In this document: in pieces, positions 1 through 7,553 of the stretch
Numbering within the stretch: the first letter of the stretch is position 1
How the letters are laid out: each line of letters opens with the position of its first letter
Source of the DNA: a virus
Direction: 5' to 3' (one strand)
Length of the DNA stretch: 64,000 nucleotides
IMG/VR virus record: IMGVR_UViG_3300046169_000081
Location: 1 to 64,000 of that record
The notes under the pieces: model-generated
Told to the model about the DNA's origin: nothing
Seen by the model: the letters and a program-made list of their open reading frames with translations, nothing else
Database searches by the model: none
Translations under genes and position numbers: made by a program

Positions 1-766
1 CTAAAATTATTTAAGGGTAAAATATTAGGTTTAACCGGAACACCACCAAGAGATAATAGATCCACTAAAGGAATGTTAGTACAAAAGTACTGTCCTATAG
101 TTTATAAATTTGATATAGACAAAGCAACAGATTCAAATATATTAAATGACTATAAGATTATAGTACATGAATTAGAGTTATCAAAATTACCGGCTCTTAA
201 AAAGAAAAATAAGAAAGGGTGGTTTTTGGTATACTTCAGAGTATAAAGACTACCAGTACGTGGTAAATAGATTGCATCAAGCTCAATCAGCAAAACAAAT
301 GCAGTTATCAAGAATAATGAGAATGCGTGCATTAATGGACTATACAACAAAAGAAACTTATGTAAAGTCTATACTCAAAAACATAAAAGATAAGTGTATT
401 GTATTTGCAAATACTCAGGAACAAGCAGACCGCATATGCAGCCATAGTTATCATTCTAAAAATGATAAATCAGAATATAATCTTGAGTTATTCTCAGATG
501 GTAGAATAGATAAACTATCTTGTGTTATGCAATTATCTGAAGGTATAACTATACCTAATTTAAAACAAGGTATTATTATGCATGCATATGGTAATGAAAA
601 GAAGACTGCACAAAGAATAGGTAGATTGTTAAGATTAAACCCAAGTGAAACAGCCGTGTGTCATATCCTTTGTTATAAAGGAACACAAGATGTTAAATGG
701 GTAGAGTCAGCATTACAATCATTTGATAATAATAAAATAAAACGTTATAACCCTTTAAATAGATAA
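1..766 (+). CDS. Superfamily 2 DNA/RNA helicase, 5'-truncated by the window and frameshifted
   Basis: The gene enters from the left edge in frame 1 and reads motif GLTGTPP (SF2 motif III-like) near residue 10. Around 217-220 the reading moves to frame 2, where a GFWYTSEYKDYQYV stretch continues into the C-terminal helicase lobe. There IVFANT (motif IV), EGITIP (motif V) and QRIGRLLRL (motif VI, arginine fingers) are clear. Frame 1 ends in a stop at 242-244. Removing one G from the GGG at 217-219 restores one continuous protein, so I treat this as one gene with a +1 break. The role would be ATP-driven unwinding or remodelling at replication or recombination intermediates. The family is sure; the exact type (DEAD/DEAH, phage T5 D10-like) is not. 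Confidence 0.8.
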
Positions 767-771
767 ATAAA

Positions 772-939
772 ATGGAATTAATTACAATTGCTTCAGTTAT
801 TGGATCATTCATTATTGTAGGCTTTATAGCTTACGCGTTTGGTAAAGAACAAGGAAAATCAGAATTCAAACAAAAATTAAATGATTTAACAGTTAGACAA
901 ATGTTAGCTCAAAAAAGAGAAAGATTTAAAAATTTATAG
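772..939 (+). CDS. Small single-span membrane protein (55 aa)
   Basis: This short gene follows the helicase by 5 nt, with an A-rich leader before ATG. Residues 3-24 form one hydrophobic segment (ITIASVIGSFIIVGFIAYAF), followed by a charged Lys/Glu/Arg-rich tail likely to be helical and cytoplasmic. I do not recognise the family. It fills the gap exactly between its neighbours, which supports it as a real gene. Confidence 0.6.
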   Translation: MELITIASVIGSFIIVGFIAYAFGKEQGKSEFKQKLNDLTVRQMLAQKRERFKNL

Positions 940-941
940 TC

Positions 942-1178
942 ATGGGAAGAATGAAAGAGATATTTATAGAACAACAAGAAGAATTAGCTTACCGTGGTGC
1001 ACATGATGCAATGATACATGGTCTTGCTCGCCAAGCTTGTGAAGAATTTATAACAGAAGGTGAAACACCTTGTCCTAATTGTTTTGAGATAGAATTAGTA
1101 CGTAATGAAACAGAAGCAGAATGTACTAAATGTAGACAAGAGTTTGTATATGTAGATAATGCATTAAGATTTAAATAA
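942..1178 (+). CDS. Small zinc-ribbon protein (78 aa)
   Basis: The C-terminal half has CPNC (about residues 43-46) and CTKC (about 60-63), a four-cysteine zinc ribbon. The N-terminal half is a charged helix. Such small ribbons occur in phage early regions as nucleic-acid or protein binding modules, but no specific role can be read here. It lies two bases after the upstream membrane gene and one base before the next gene, so all are probably on one transcript. Confidence 0.7.
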   Translation: MGRMKEIFIEQQEELAYRGAHDAMIHGLARQACEEFITEGETPCPNCFEIELVRNETEAECTKCRQEFVYVDNALRFK

Positions 1179-1179
1179 A

Positions 1180-1470
1180 ATGACAAATTTAAAAAAAAAA
1201 GGCACTTACGGTGCAGATGCTGAACTCAGTGAATCAGGTATGGAAATACATGTAGAGTATAATTACTATCCGGGAGAAGATGATCAAATATATGATTCAA
1301 ATGGTGATCCTGGGACACCAGGTTATCCTCCAACTGTAGAAATCACAGCTATATGGGCAGAACTACCTGATCCTTTAGATTTAGATCAAGAAGTAAACAT
1401 ATTAGATGTAATCAGTTCAGATCAATTTGAAAGTTTAAGTGAAGAATTAGTGGAAAAACATAATGAATAA
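1180..1470 (+). CDS. Conserved acidic phage protein of unknown function (96 aa)
   Basis: The protein is acidic, with a tyrosine/proline/glycine-rich middle (YYPGEDDQIYDSNGDPGTPG) and an acidic helical C-terminus. I have the impression that this middle segment recurs in hypothetical proteins of marine phages, but I cannot name the family. The stop codon overlaps the next start by one base, indicating translational coupling. Confidence 0.65.
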   Translation: MTNLKKKGTYGADAELSESGMEIHVEYNYYPGEDDQIYDSNGDPGTPGYPPTVEITAIWAELPDPLDLDQEVNILDVISSDQFESLSEELVEKHNE

Positions 1471-1880
1471 TGGGACTAGATCAATTTGCATATAGAGTAG
1501 AGCGTGGGTTTATTAAAAAACCTGTAGATTTTGAAACGTCTGTTTATGATGAAGAAACAGAAGAATATACAAAAGCCGTAGAAACGGTGGAATTTAAGTA
1601 TTGGAGAAAGCATCCTGCCTTGCAAGGTTGGATGGAAGAATTATATTATAATAAAGGTGGTGAGTCAAAACAGTTTAACTGTGTTAATGTACAATTAACA
1701 TGGGAAGATTTAGAAGATTTAGAACATGCTGTAAAAAATAATATATTACCAGAAACAGAAGGATTTTTGTTTGGTAATAACTCCAGTGAGGACTATAAAA
1801 AAGAAGATCTTCAGTTTATAGAAGATGCTTTAGAAGCAATTAAAGATGGTGATGATGTATATTACTCATCATGGTGGTAA
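1470..1880 (+). CDS. Conserved phage protein, MGLDQFAY/YWRKHP family (136 aa)
   Basis: It begins with MGLDQFAYRV and carries YWRKHPALQGWMEELYY in the middle, an acidic leucine-rich helix, then TEGFLFG and a C-terminal VYYSSWW. This pattern belongs to a family of hypothetical proteins common in tailed phages. Relatives are sometimes labelled as enzymes such as phosphoglycerate kinase with no domain support, so I give no function. ATG overlaps the previous stop by one base. Confidence 0.7.
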   Translation: MGLDQFAYRVERGFIKKPVDFETSVYDEETEEYTKAVETVEFKYWRKHPALQGWMEELYYNKGGESKQFNCVNVQLTWEDLEDLEHAVKNNILPETEGFLFGNNSSEDYKKEDLQFIEDALEAIKDGDDVYYSSWW

Positions 1881-1889
1881 ATTATAGTT

Positions 1890-2036
1890 ATGAAAAAAAA
1901 TAAACTAATAAATCAAGGAAGATCAGAGCAACAAACTGAAAGTAATTATAAGATACTAGGCTGGACAATTGTGTTTGGCCTAGTAATTATATTTGTATCA
2001 GCATTGCATTGGTTCCTTATAGATATAATTTTATGA
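1890..2036 (+). CDS. Small single-span membrane protein (48 aa)
   Basis: A polar N-terminal 20 residues is followed by one hydrophobic segment at about 21-48 (ILGWTIVFGLVIIFVSALHW). The stop TGA overlaps the start of the next gene as ATGA, typical of coupled phage genes. Topology is probably N-in with the short C-terminus outside or embedded. Family not recognised. Confidence 0.55.
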   Translation: MKKNKLINQGRSEQQTESNYKILGWTIVFGLVIIFVSALHWFLIDIIL

Positions 2037-2416
2037 GAGATCAATTATTTATAGAAGGTACAGTAAAAGACGGTAAACTACATTTTCCTGTAAAAGCATA
2101 CCAAACAAAATTTGATAGCTTTTTTAAACAACATGAGGATGGTGTAAGAGTAGAGTTATTTATAGGTGTACAAGATGGTAAGGGTAGTAACCCGCAGTTA
2201 GCAAGAATACATGCTATGATTCGTGAGATTGCTAATGAGTTAGGATATACTTTTGAAGAAGTAAAACTACAAGTAAAAAGAAAAGCAGGCCTCTGTTTTG
2301 TTAAGAACAATAAAGAGTACTGCAAATCTTTTGGTAAATGTGATAAAGAAGAACTAAACTTAGCTATACAAGCTGCAATGGAAATTGGAGACTTTAGTGG
2401 TATGCAATTAAGATAA
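2033..2416 (+). CDS. Conserved phage protein of unknown function (127 aa)
   Basis: I chose ATG at 2033 (MRDQLFIEGTVKDG) because it overlaps the upstream stop as ATGA; a longer non-ATG start at 2009 would run through the upstream membrane gene. The central segment QLARIHAMIREIANELGYTF, followed by a lysine-rich strand and KSFGKCDKEELNLAIQA, looks like a compact alpha/beta DNA-associated protein. It loosely recalls the NinB/Orf type of phage recombination helper, but I cannot confirm this. Its last 9 bases overlap convergently with the minus-strand gene that follows. Confidence 0.65.
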   Translation: MRDQLFIEGTVKDGKLHFPVKAYQTKFDSFFKQHEDGVRVELFIGVQDGKGSNPQLARIHAMIREIANELGYTFEEVKLQVKRKAGLCFVKNNKEYCKSFGKCDKEELNLAIQAAMEIGDFSGMQLR

Positions 2417-2824
2417 CTTAGTAAACTCTTGAGTGATATTTTTTAATATCTCTATAGGGTCTTTAGTATTTTCAGTTGCTTTATCTGTAATTTCTTTAAA
2501 TTTATCTTTATCAATAGGAACCTCTTCTACTTTAGTTAGACCTTGTTCATGGGCATAGTTTTTAAGTAAATGGATTAAGGCATAAAGAGTGTATATCTCT
2601 GATTCAGTAGGAGTAAATATTCTTTTTTTGTCTTGAAAAGATTTAGGATCTTGTATAGATTCATTAAACTCTTTTATTAAATTGCTGATATCAGCAACAT
2701 CATCATAGAACTCGGTAATATATCTTAGATATATTTGCTGGAGCCCAACAATAAAACTTGGGTTAATCTCAGCTTTAAGATTTTTAGAGTTGTCGTAGTT
2801 AATATAAGTTTTGTTATCAGCCAT
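2408..2824 (-). CDS. Lone reverse-strand gene, helical protein of unknown function (138 aa)
   Basis: This is the only minus-strand gene in the first 22.6 kb. The product is acidic and mostly helical, with no signal peptide, membrane segment or metal-binding cluster. It overlaps the preceding gene tail-to-tail by 9 nt and is divergent from the uracil-DNA glycosylase gene with only 26 nt between starts. A TAATTTTG box (2851-2844 on the minus strand) could serve as its own promoter. Opposite orientation suggests separate, perhaps late, expression. Family not recognised. Confidence 0.65.
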   Translation of the reverse strand: MADNKTYINYDNSKNLKAEINPSFIVGLQQIYLRYITEFYDDVADISNLIKEFNESIQDPKSFQDKKRIFTPTESEIYTLYALIHLLKNYAHEQGLTKVEEVPIDKDKFKEITDKATENTKDPIEILKNITQEFTKLS

Positions 2825-2843
2825 ATTATAAAGTATTTAAAAT

Positions 2844-2851
2844 CAAAATTA
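2844..2851 (-). promoter_or_regulatory. Possible Bacteroidota -7 box for the lone minus-strand gene
   Basis: Read on the minus strand this is TAATTTTG, matching TAnnTTTG, 20 nt ahead of the start at 2824. The expected -33 TTTG at the 19-nt spacing is TTTT, so the match is only partial. Confidence 0.3.
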
Positions 2852-3558
2852 TGAATAATAAATCAATTATAAAAGAAAAACCAATAGAAGTTAATATAGA
2901 AGAATTAAGAGAGAATGTAAATTCTACTTTAGTATCTTCAGGATGGGATAAAATGCTATCTATATTTGTCAACGGTTTAGACTTTGATTATATAGTCAAC
3001 AACTTAGTTGATTGTGTAAATGCAGGTAAAAGATTTACACCGAAGTTTAAAGATATATTTAATGCATTTAAAGAATGTCCATATGATGATCTAAAAGTTG
3101 TTATAGTAGGTCAAGATCCGTATCCACAGTTAGAAGTAGCTGATGGTATAGCATTTAGTTGTAGTAATAAAGGTAAAGCTGAAAAGTCTTTACAATACAT
3201 AAATAAAGCAATAGGTAAAGACTATACAGATTTAAGATGTTGGTCTAACCAAGGCGTACTTCTTATAAATACAGCATTAACAGTGCAAATAAATAGTATA
3301 GGTTCACATTATAATTTATGGAAACCTTTCACAACTTATTTGTTTGACACAATAAATAAAGTTAAACCAGATACAATATTTATACTAATGGGTAATAAAG
3401 CCCAAGAGTGGCAGACGCTCATACCAAATTGTACAAAAATTAAATGTTCTCATCCAGCTTCAGCAGCATATAGAGGTGGTGATTGGGACCATAATGATGT
3501 CTTCAATAAAGCAAATAGATTATTGGAAAAGCAAAATAAATCTTTGATAAATTGGTAA
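2851..3558 (+). CDS. ung: Uracil-DNA glycosylase (family 1 type)
   Basis: The enzyme removes uracil from DNA by cleaving the N-glycosidic bond. The water-activating motif VGQDPYP is at about residues 86-92, AFSC follows near 104, LLINTALTV near 140 and the leucine-loop region SHPASAAYR near 198-206, in family order. At 235 residues the length is normal; the N-terminal 40 residues are an extra charged segment. The usual His after DPY is Pro here. In a phage this may protect AT-rich DNA from uracil or process host DNA. It is preceded by a divergent gene and followed by a strong promoter overlapping its 3' end. Confidence 0.9.
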   Translation: MNNKSIIKEKPIEVNIEELRENVNSTLVSSGWDKMLSIFVNGLDFDYIVNNLVDCVNAGKRFTPKFKDIFNAFKECPYDDLKVVIVGQDPYPQLEVADGIAFSCSNKGKAEKSLQYINKAIGKDYTDLRCWSNQGVLLINTALTVQINSIGSHYNLWKPFTTYLFDTINKVKPDTIFILMGNKAQEWQTLIPNCTKIKCSHPASAAYRGGDWDHNDVFNKANRLLEKQNKSLINW

Positions 3559-3573
3559 TTTTTAGTATATTTG
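3543..3573 (+). promoter_or_regulatory. Bacteroidota-type promoter TTTG-N19-TATATTTG
   Basis: TTTG at 3543-3546 is followed by exactly 19 nt and TATATTTG at 3566-3573, matching the primary sigma consensus of Bacteroidota (TTTG about -33, TAnnTTTG about -7). It lies over the end of the glycosylase gene and gives a leader of about 20 nt before the start at 3597. It would let the host RNA polymerase transcribe the replication genes from here. Confidence 0.7.
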
Positions 3574-3596
3574 AATCAGACAAAACAAATAGATAA

Positions 3597-4118
3597 ATGT
3601 CTAAAAATCAAGAGATTAAATCAAAAAAAGATATTATAAATTTCAGAAAAAGATATAAGAAAAACTATGGTGTTGACTTATATATTTATGCTAGAAAAGA
3701 AGATAGACGTATAATTCCTATAGAGCTTTACATTAAAGTGGCTTTTGAATGTTTTAAAGAAGACAACCCGGATTTAACAGATATAAAAACAATTCACAAT
3801 GATAGTAGACTAAGATGCTTCTTAGTGTACAAACAAGTAATGTGTTATTTAGCTCATAAAGATGGATATAGTAAAAACTTTATTGCAAGGAAGTTAGGTA
3901 AGAATCATGCAACAGTAATTAATTCATGTACACGTACAGAAAATGGTCTTGAAGTTAATGATGAATTAGTTGTTAAAGCATATCATCAAATAATTAATAA
4001 ACTAACAGAAAATGTGGGAACTATTCCAGAAAATCTTAAAATTGAAGATCAGTCCGAATCAAGCATTGATACTATTTGGGATGAAGCAAGGCGTTTCCTT
4101 GCCCAAAGCCCTAAGTGA
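3597..4118 (+). CDS. DnaA domain IV-like DNA-binding protein (173 aa)
   Basis: Residues about 78-125 match the DNA-box-binding domain IV of the initiator DnaA: VYKQVMCYLAHKDGYS, then FIARKLGKNHATVINSC, the counterpart of the DnaA signature that ends in DHSTV. The AAA+ domain of DnaA is absent, and the N-terminal 75 residues are a basic helical extension. It may mark a phage origin or titrate host DnaA sites. It is the first gene after the promoter at 3543-3573 and overlaps the next gene by 107 nt in another frame. Confidence 0.75.
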   Translation: MSKNQEIKSKKDIINFRKRYKKNYGVDLYIYARKEDRRIIPIELYIKVAFECFKEDNPDLTDIKTIHNDSRLRCFLVYKQVMCYLAHKDGYSKNFIARKLGKNHATVINSCTRTENGLEVNDELVVKAYHQIINKLTENVGTIPENLKIEDQSESSIDTIWDEARRFLAQSPK

Positions 4119-4602
4119 AGATAAAGAATACCTTGTAGAAATAGGTATGCTTGAGAAAGAAAATGATCAGTATAAAATGACAGGAGAAGGTAAAGCTTTT
4201 TGTGCAAGACTTGATAATTATTTTATCAAAGCAAAAAAGAAAACTGATATACAACTTATGGGTAAAAACTTTGTTGATAAAATAAATACCTATAGAGAAA
4301 TATTTCCTGCTAAAAAACTACCAAGTGGTACACCTGCAAGAAATAATGTTAAAGCATTAGGTGAAGCTTTTAGATGGTTTTTTGAAACATATGATTATTC
4401 ATGGGATGATATTATGGCTGCAACAAAGATGTATGTAAATGAATATAGAGACAAAGAGTATATGTATATGCAGACAAGTCAATATTTTATTTGCAAACAA
4501 GATAAACATAGAGTTAAGAATTCTAGACTAGCAGATTACTGTGATATGATACGTGATGGTATTAGTACAGAAGAAGAACATTTTAAAGAAAGAGTTGTAT
4601 GA
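4012..4602 (+). CDS. Replication-associated protein, possible helicase loader (196 aa)
   Basis: The ATG at 4012 begins MWELFQKILKLKISPNQALI, a winged-helix-like N-terminus, so the 107-nt overlap with the upstream gene appears real; ATG at 4081 would be the fallback. The second half is rich in aromatic and charged residues (EAFRWFFETYDYSWDDI) and ends with a helix. It sits directly before and overlaps by 4 nt the DnaB-like helicase gene, the usual place of a helicase loader or adaptor. The loader role is inferred from position only; I do not recognise the family. Confidence 0.65.
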   Translation: MWELFQKILKLKISPNQALILFGMKQGVSLPKALSEDKEYLVEIGMLEKENDQYKMTGEGKAFCARLDNYFIKAKKKTDIQLMGKNFVDKINTYREIFPAKKLPSGTPARNNVKALGEAFRWFFETYDYSWDDIMAATKMYVNEYRDKEYMYMQTSQYFICKQDKHRVKNSRLADYCDMIRDGISTEEEHFKERVV

Positions 4603-5555
4603 GTAAACCAAAACCAGCATGGGTGGGTCAATATGAAGCCTTCAATGATGCACTTAAATATATGTATGCCAGATCAACTGGTGAAGAGAAATCTATATAT
4701 ACACCGTGGCCTAAATTTAATGATGCATGTACTGATGGGTTAGAATGGAACACTTTAACGGTTATTGGTGGTAGACCTGGCTCAGGTAAAACATTAATAA
4801 AAGACCAAATCATAAGAGAATCTTTTGTATTAAACCCTAATGATAAGTTTAGAGTATTAGAATTCCAGTTTGAGATGGTTGGTAGAACATCAGCTATTAG
4901 AGAATTTAGTTCAATAACCGGTAAAACTTATAAAGAGTTATGTAGTGCCGGGTCTATACTTAATAATGATGTACTGAATTCTTGTCATCAGTATGCGAAG
5001 GAAAGAGTAAAATACCCTGTAGATATTGTTAGTACACCAATGACAGTTAATCAAATGCGTGATCAAATTGATCAGTATATGGAACATCATAAAGGAGTAA
5101 AAACAATAATAACACTTGATCATAGCATGCTTGTAAAAAGAGCACCTTATCAAAATAGTACATTAGATATGTTATTTGAATTAGGTGAATTCTTTACACA
5201 GTGTAAGAGAGACTATCCTTGTTTATTTATATGTCTATCACAATTAAATAGAAATATAGATAACCCGGATAGAGCAATTGACGGTAAGTATGGTAATTAT
5301 ATACTTGAGTCAGATATATTTGGATCAGATGCAATGCTACAACATGCTGATACTTTGATAGGTATCAACAGGCCTGCAAAGCAAAAGATTAGGTTTTATG
5401 GTCCAGATAGATATATTATTGAAAATGACAGAACGTTAGTGTTGCACTTTCTAAAAGCCAGAAATGGTGATGCAAGAATGAGTTTCTTCAAAGCAAAGTT
5501 TGAAAAAATGCAGATAGAAGAAATGGCAACGCCAGCACAACAAGAAAGAAGATGA
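4599..5555 (+). CDS. DnaB-like replicative helicase (RecA-type core only)
   Basis: Walker A GGRPGSGKT is at about residues 57-65, Walker B-like TIITLDHSML at about 165-174, the DnaB H3-type motif with CLSQLNR near 210, and a late basic motif KARNGD near 292. This is the C-terminal ATPase domain of DnaB-family hexameric helicases that unwinds DNA ahead of the polymerase. At 318 residues it lacks the usual N-terminal primase-interacting domain, which may be supplied by the preceding gene. ATGA overlaps couple it to both neighbours. Confidence 0.88.
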   Translation: MSKPKPAWVGQYEAFNDALKYMYARSTGEEKSIYTPWPKFNDACTDGLEWNTLTVIGGRPGSGKTLIKDQIIRESFVLNPNDKFRVLEFQFEMVGRTSAIREFSSITGKTYKELCSAGSILNNDVLNSCHQYAKERVKYPVDIVSTPMTVNQMRDQIDQYMEHHKGVKTIITLDHSMLVKRAPYQNSTLDMLFELGEFFTQCKRDYPCLFICLSQLNRNIDNPDRAIDGKYGNYILESDIFGSDAMLQHADTLIGINRPAKQKIRFYGPDRYIIENDRTLVLHFLKARNGDARMSFFKAKFEKMQIEEMATPAQQERR

Positions 5556-6118
5556 TAAATACTAAAAACTTAAGTAATAAAAAAAAAATGGGACTAACAC
5601 CGCAAGAAAGAAAAGAAAAAGTAGCTGTCCTAAGAGAAGAGCATGAAGATTACTTCCAAACAGAAGGTAAAATAAATGCATTGTTTATACCTAAGATGGC
5701 TTATAGACCAAGCGGTAAAGATGAACTTCATATAAGTTTCTTTCCAAGTGAATTAGAAAAAGAAGAAGATATCTATACAGAATTTGTGTCTATAGATTAT
5801 GATACAGAAGATCCTAAAAGGACTTTATATTTGCATAAACACAACCCGCATTGGAGAGAAGAGTATGAGCTTGTAGAATCATCATCTGGTTTTATAAGAC
5901 ATATGATACCCGTAAGTGAGTTAAAAATTATCAATGATGTGACAAGTAGGGGTAAAGCAATTGTAGACTTTGCTAATCCTAATTTGCCAGACCCAGATAC
6001 ACTGCTCCCTTCCTCCACTTCTCCCGACCTTAATGTGGAGTTGATTAATAAATTAGATGAAATCAATAAAACATTAAATAAATTAATAACAGTAATAAGT
6101 AAAAACAATGGCAAATAG
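5552..6118 (+). CDS. Unknown protein between helicase and Sak4-like genes (188 aa)
   Basis: The first ATG overlaps the helicase stop; a second ATG 12 codons in (MGLTPQERKEK) is also possible. The N-terminus is a charged helix, the middle is beta-rich with many acidic residues, then comes a proline/serine linker (about 145-158) and a C-terminal coiled-coil heptad segment (LINKLDEINKTLNKL). No enzyme motif is visible. The linker and coiled coil suggest oligomerisation or tethering in the replication complex. Confidence 0.7.
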   Translation: MINTKNLSNKKKMGLTPQERKEKVAVLREEHEDYFQTEGKINALFIPKMAYRPSGKDELHISFFPSELEKEEDIYTEFVSIDYDTEDPKRTLYLHKHNPHWREEYELVESSSGFIRHMIPVSELKIINDVTSRGKAIVDFANPNLPDPDTLLPSSTSPDLNVELINKLDEINKTLNKLITVISKNNGK

Positions 6119-6791
6119 CGTATTAGTAATTGCAGATTCAGGTACAGGAAAGTCTACCTCAATCAGAACATTAGACCCAAAAGAGACTTTCATTATAAAT
6201 ATTGCTAATAAACCTTTACCGTTTAAAGGTTATAAAAGCATGTATACACAAATTAGCAAAGATAACCCAAATGGTAATCTGACATCAACTTCTACTGCAC
6301 AAGGTATAGTAAAAGCTATGATGCATGTTAATGATAAAATGCCTAACATTAAAACTATTGTTGTTGATGATTGGCAGTATATGAGTTCTTTTGAGTATTT
6401 TGATAGAGCCAATGAAAAAGGATATGATAAGTTTACCCAGATTGCATCTAACTTAGCACAAGTTGCAAAGCTTCCAAAAGATTTAAGGGATGACTTGACA
6501 ATTATTTTCTTAACTCATTCAGAAGATTCAACAGATATAAATGGAAATAGAAGAATTAAAGCTAAAACAGTTGGTAAAATGATTGATAATGCTTTAACTT
6601 TGGAAGGTCTATTTTCAATTGTCCTTTTTGGAAAAGTAAATAAAAATGATGATGGTGTTCTTGAGTATGGTTTTGAAACCCAAAACAATGGCGAGAATAC
6701 ATGTAAATCACCAATGGGTATGTTTGAGGAAAGTTTTATTCCAAATGACCTACAATTTGTAAAAGATTGTATTGAAGAATACAACAAGTAA
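6108..6791 (+). CDS. Sak4-like RecA-fold ATPase (single-strand annealing recombinase)
   Basis: Walker A ADSGTGKST is at residues 9-17 and a Walker B VVDDWQ at about 85-90; the TLTHS-type sensor appears as IIFLTHS near 133. The small size (227 aa), lack of other domains and an SSB gene directly downstream fit the Sak4 group of phage ATPases that anneal complementary strands with SSB help. A generic phage nucleotide-binding AAA ATPase is the alternative. It overlaps the previous gene by 11 nt. Confidence 0.75.
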   Translation: MANSVLVIADSGTGKSTSIRTLDPKETFIINIANKPLPFKGYKSMYTQISKDNPNGNLTSTSTAQGIVKAMMHVNDKMPNIKTIVVDDWQYMSSFEYFDRANEKGYDKFTQIASNLAQVAKLPKDLRDDLTIIFLTHSEDSTDINGNRRIKAKTVGKMIDNALTLEGLFSIVLFGKVNKNDDGVLEYGFETQNNGENTCKSPMGMFEESFIPNDLQFVKDCIEEYNK

Positions 6792-6818
6792 AAATTAATT
6801 AATTAAAAAAAGTAAATT

Positions 6819-7493
6819 ATGTTAAGTACTAAAGACATGTCAGCTGGAAATGGTGGTTCAAGACCAGTATTAGATCCAGGAAACCACAAAGTAAAAATCA
6901 ATTCAATCACATTTGATCAAACACCTTATGATTCTGAAGCATACAATATTGTATTGCATGTAGAAGGAGAACCTATGGGTGGAGATTTTCAAGGTTTTGC
7001 AAAGGATATGAATAATCCAGATGGCCCACGTTATGAAGGTCAAGTTGGTAGAGTAAGGTTTAGCCCATATCCATACAAAGATGCTGTATTGCAAAATGGT
7101 AATGAAATCAATAGAGATACAGAAGTTTTGAAAGCTATGGTATTTCTTGCTGAAGTTGTAGGAAAGAGAAATGAGCTTGATGCTATTGAAGCAAATACAA
7201 TTGAAGACTTTATGATAAAAGCATCAAATGTTTGTTCTAATACTGGTTATATTAACGCGTGTTTAGGTTCAAGAGAGTGGGAAAACAAAGATGGTTATGT
7301 AAATAATGATCTATTCTTACCAAAGAGAACTAGAGGCAGTGTGCCATTAGAATCTTTAGATGTTGAAAATTCTAAATTGACAGCATTTGATAAAAATAAT
7401 ACAAATCATTTTAGACCTTTTATTCAAAAAGATGCACCAAAAGCAGACAATTTTGAGCCAGCAGCAATAGCAGGTAGTGATTTTGATCTGTAA
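6819..7493 (+). CDS. ssb: Single-stranded DNA-binding protein-like (224 aa)
   Basis: The protein follows the Sak4-like ATPase by 27 nt and ends in an acidic tail with aromatic residue (AGSDFDL), the usual contact site by which SSBs recruit partners. The N-terminal 170 residues are beta-rich with glycine turns (RPVLDPGNHKVKI), consistent with an OB fold. It is larger than bacterial SSB but normal for phage versions. A strong hairpin terminates the transcript after it. Sequence motifs in OB folds are weak, so the call leans on the tail and context. Confidence 0.7.
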   Translation: MLSTKDMSAGNGGSRPVLDPGNHKVKINSITFDQTPYDSEAYNIVLHVEGEPMGGDFQGFAKDMNNPDGPRYEGQVGRVRFSPYPYKDAVLQNGNEINRDTEVLKAMVFLAEVVGKRNELDAIEANTIEDFMIKASNVCSNTGYINACLGSREWENKDGYVNNDLFLPKRTRGSVPLESLDVENSKLTAFDKNNTNHFRPFIQKDAPKADNFEPAAIAGSDFDL

Positions 7494-7506
7494 TATAAAT
7501 TAAAGA

Positions 7507-7540
7507 ATGGGCTCAGTATAATGCTGGGCCCATCTCTTTT
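7507..7540 (+). terminator. Hairpin terminator after the ssb-like gene
   Basis: ATGGGCTCAG (7507-7516) pairs with CTGGGCCCAT (7524-7533), ten base pairs with one G-T wobble around a 7-nt loop, followed by CTCTTTT. It fills the gap between ssb and primase and stands out as GC-rich in an AT-rich gap. It may cap the ssb message or attenuate read-through. Confidence 0.7.
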
Positions 7541-7553
7541 AAATATATAGATC

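Noticed and set aside
150-350. A minus-strand gene at the left edge
   Set aside because: It is antisense to the helicase core and has no neighbours in the same direction.
2009-2035. A longer start for the gene at 2033
   Set aside because: The non-ATG start lies inside the upstream membrane gene, and ATG at 2033 overlaps the upstream stop as ATGA.
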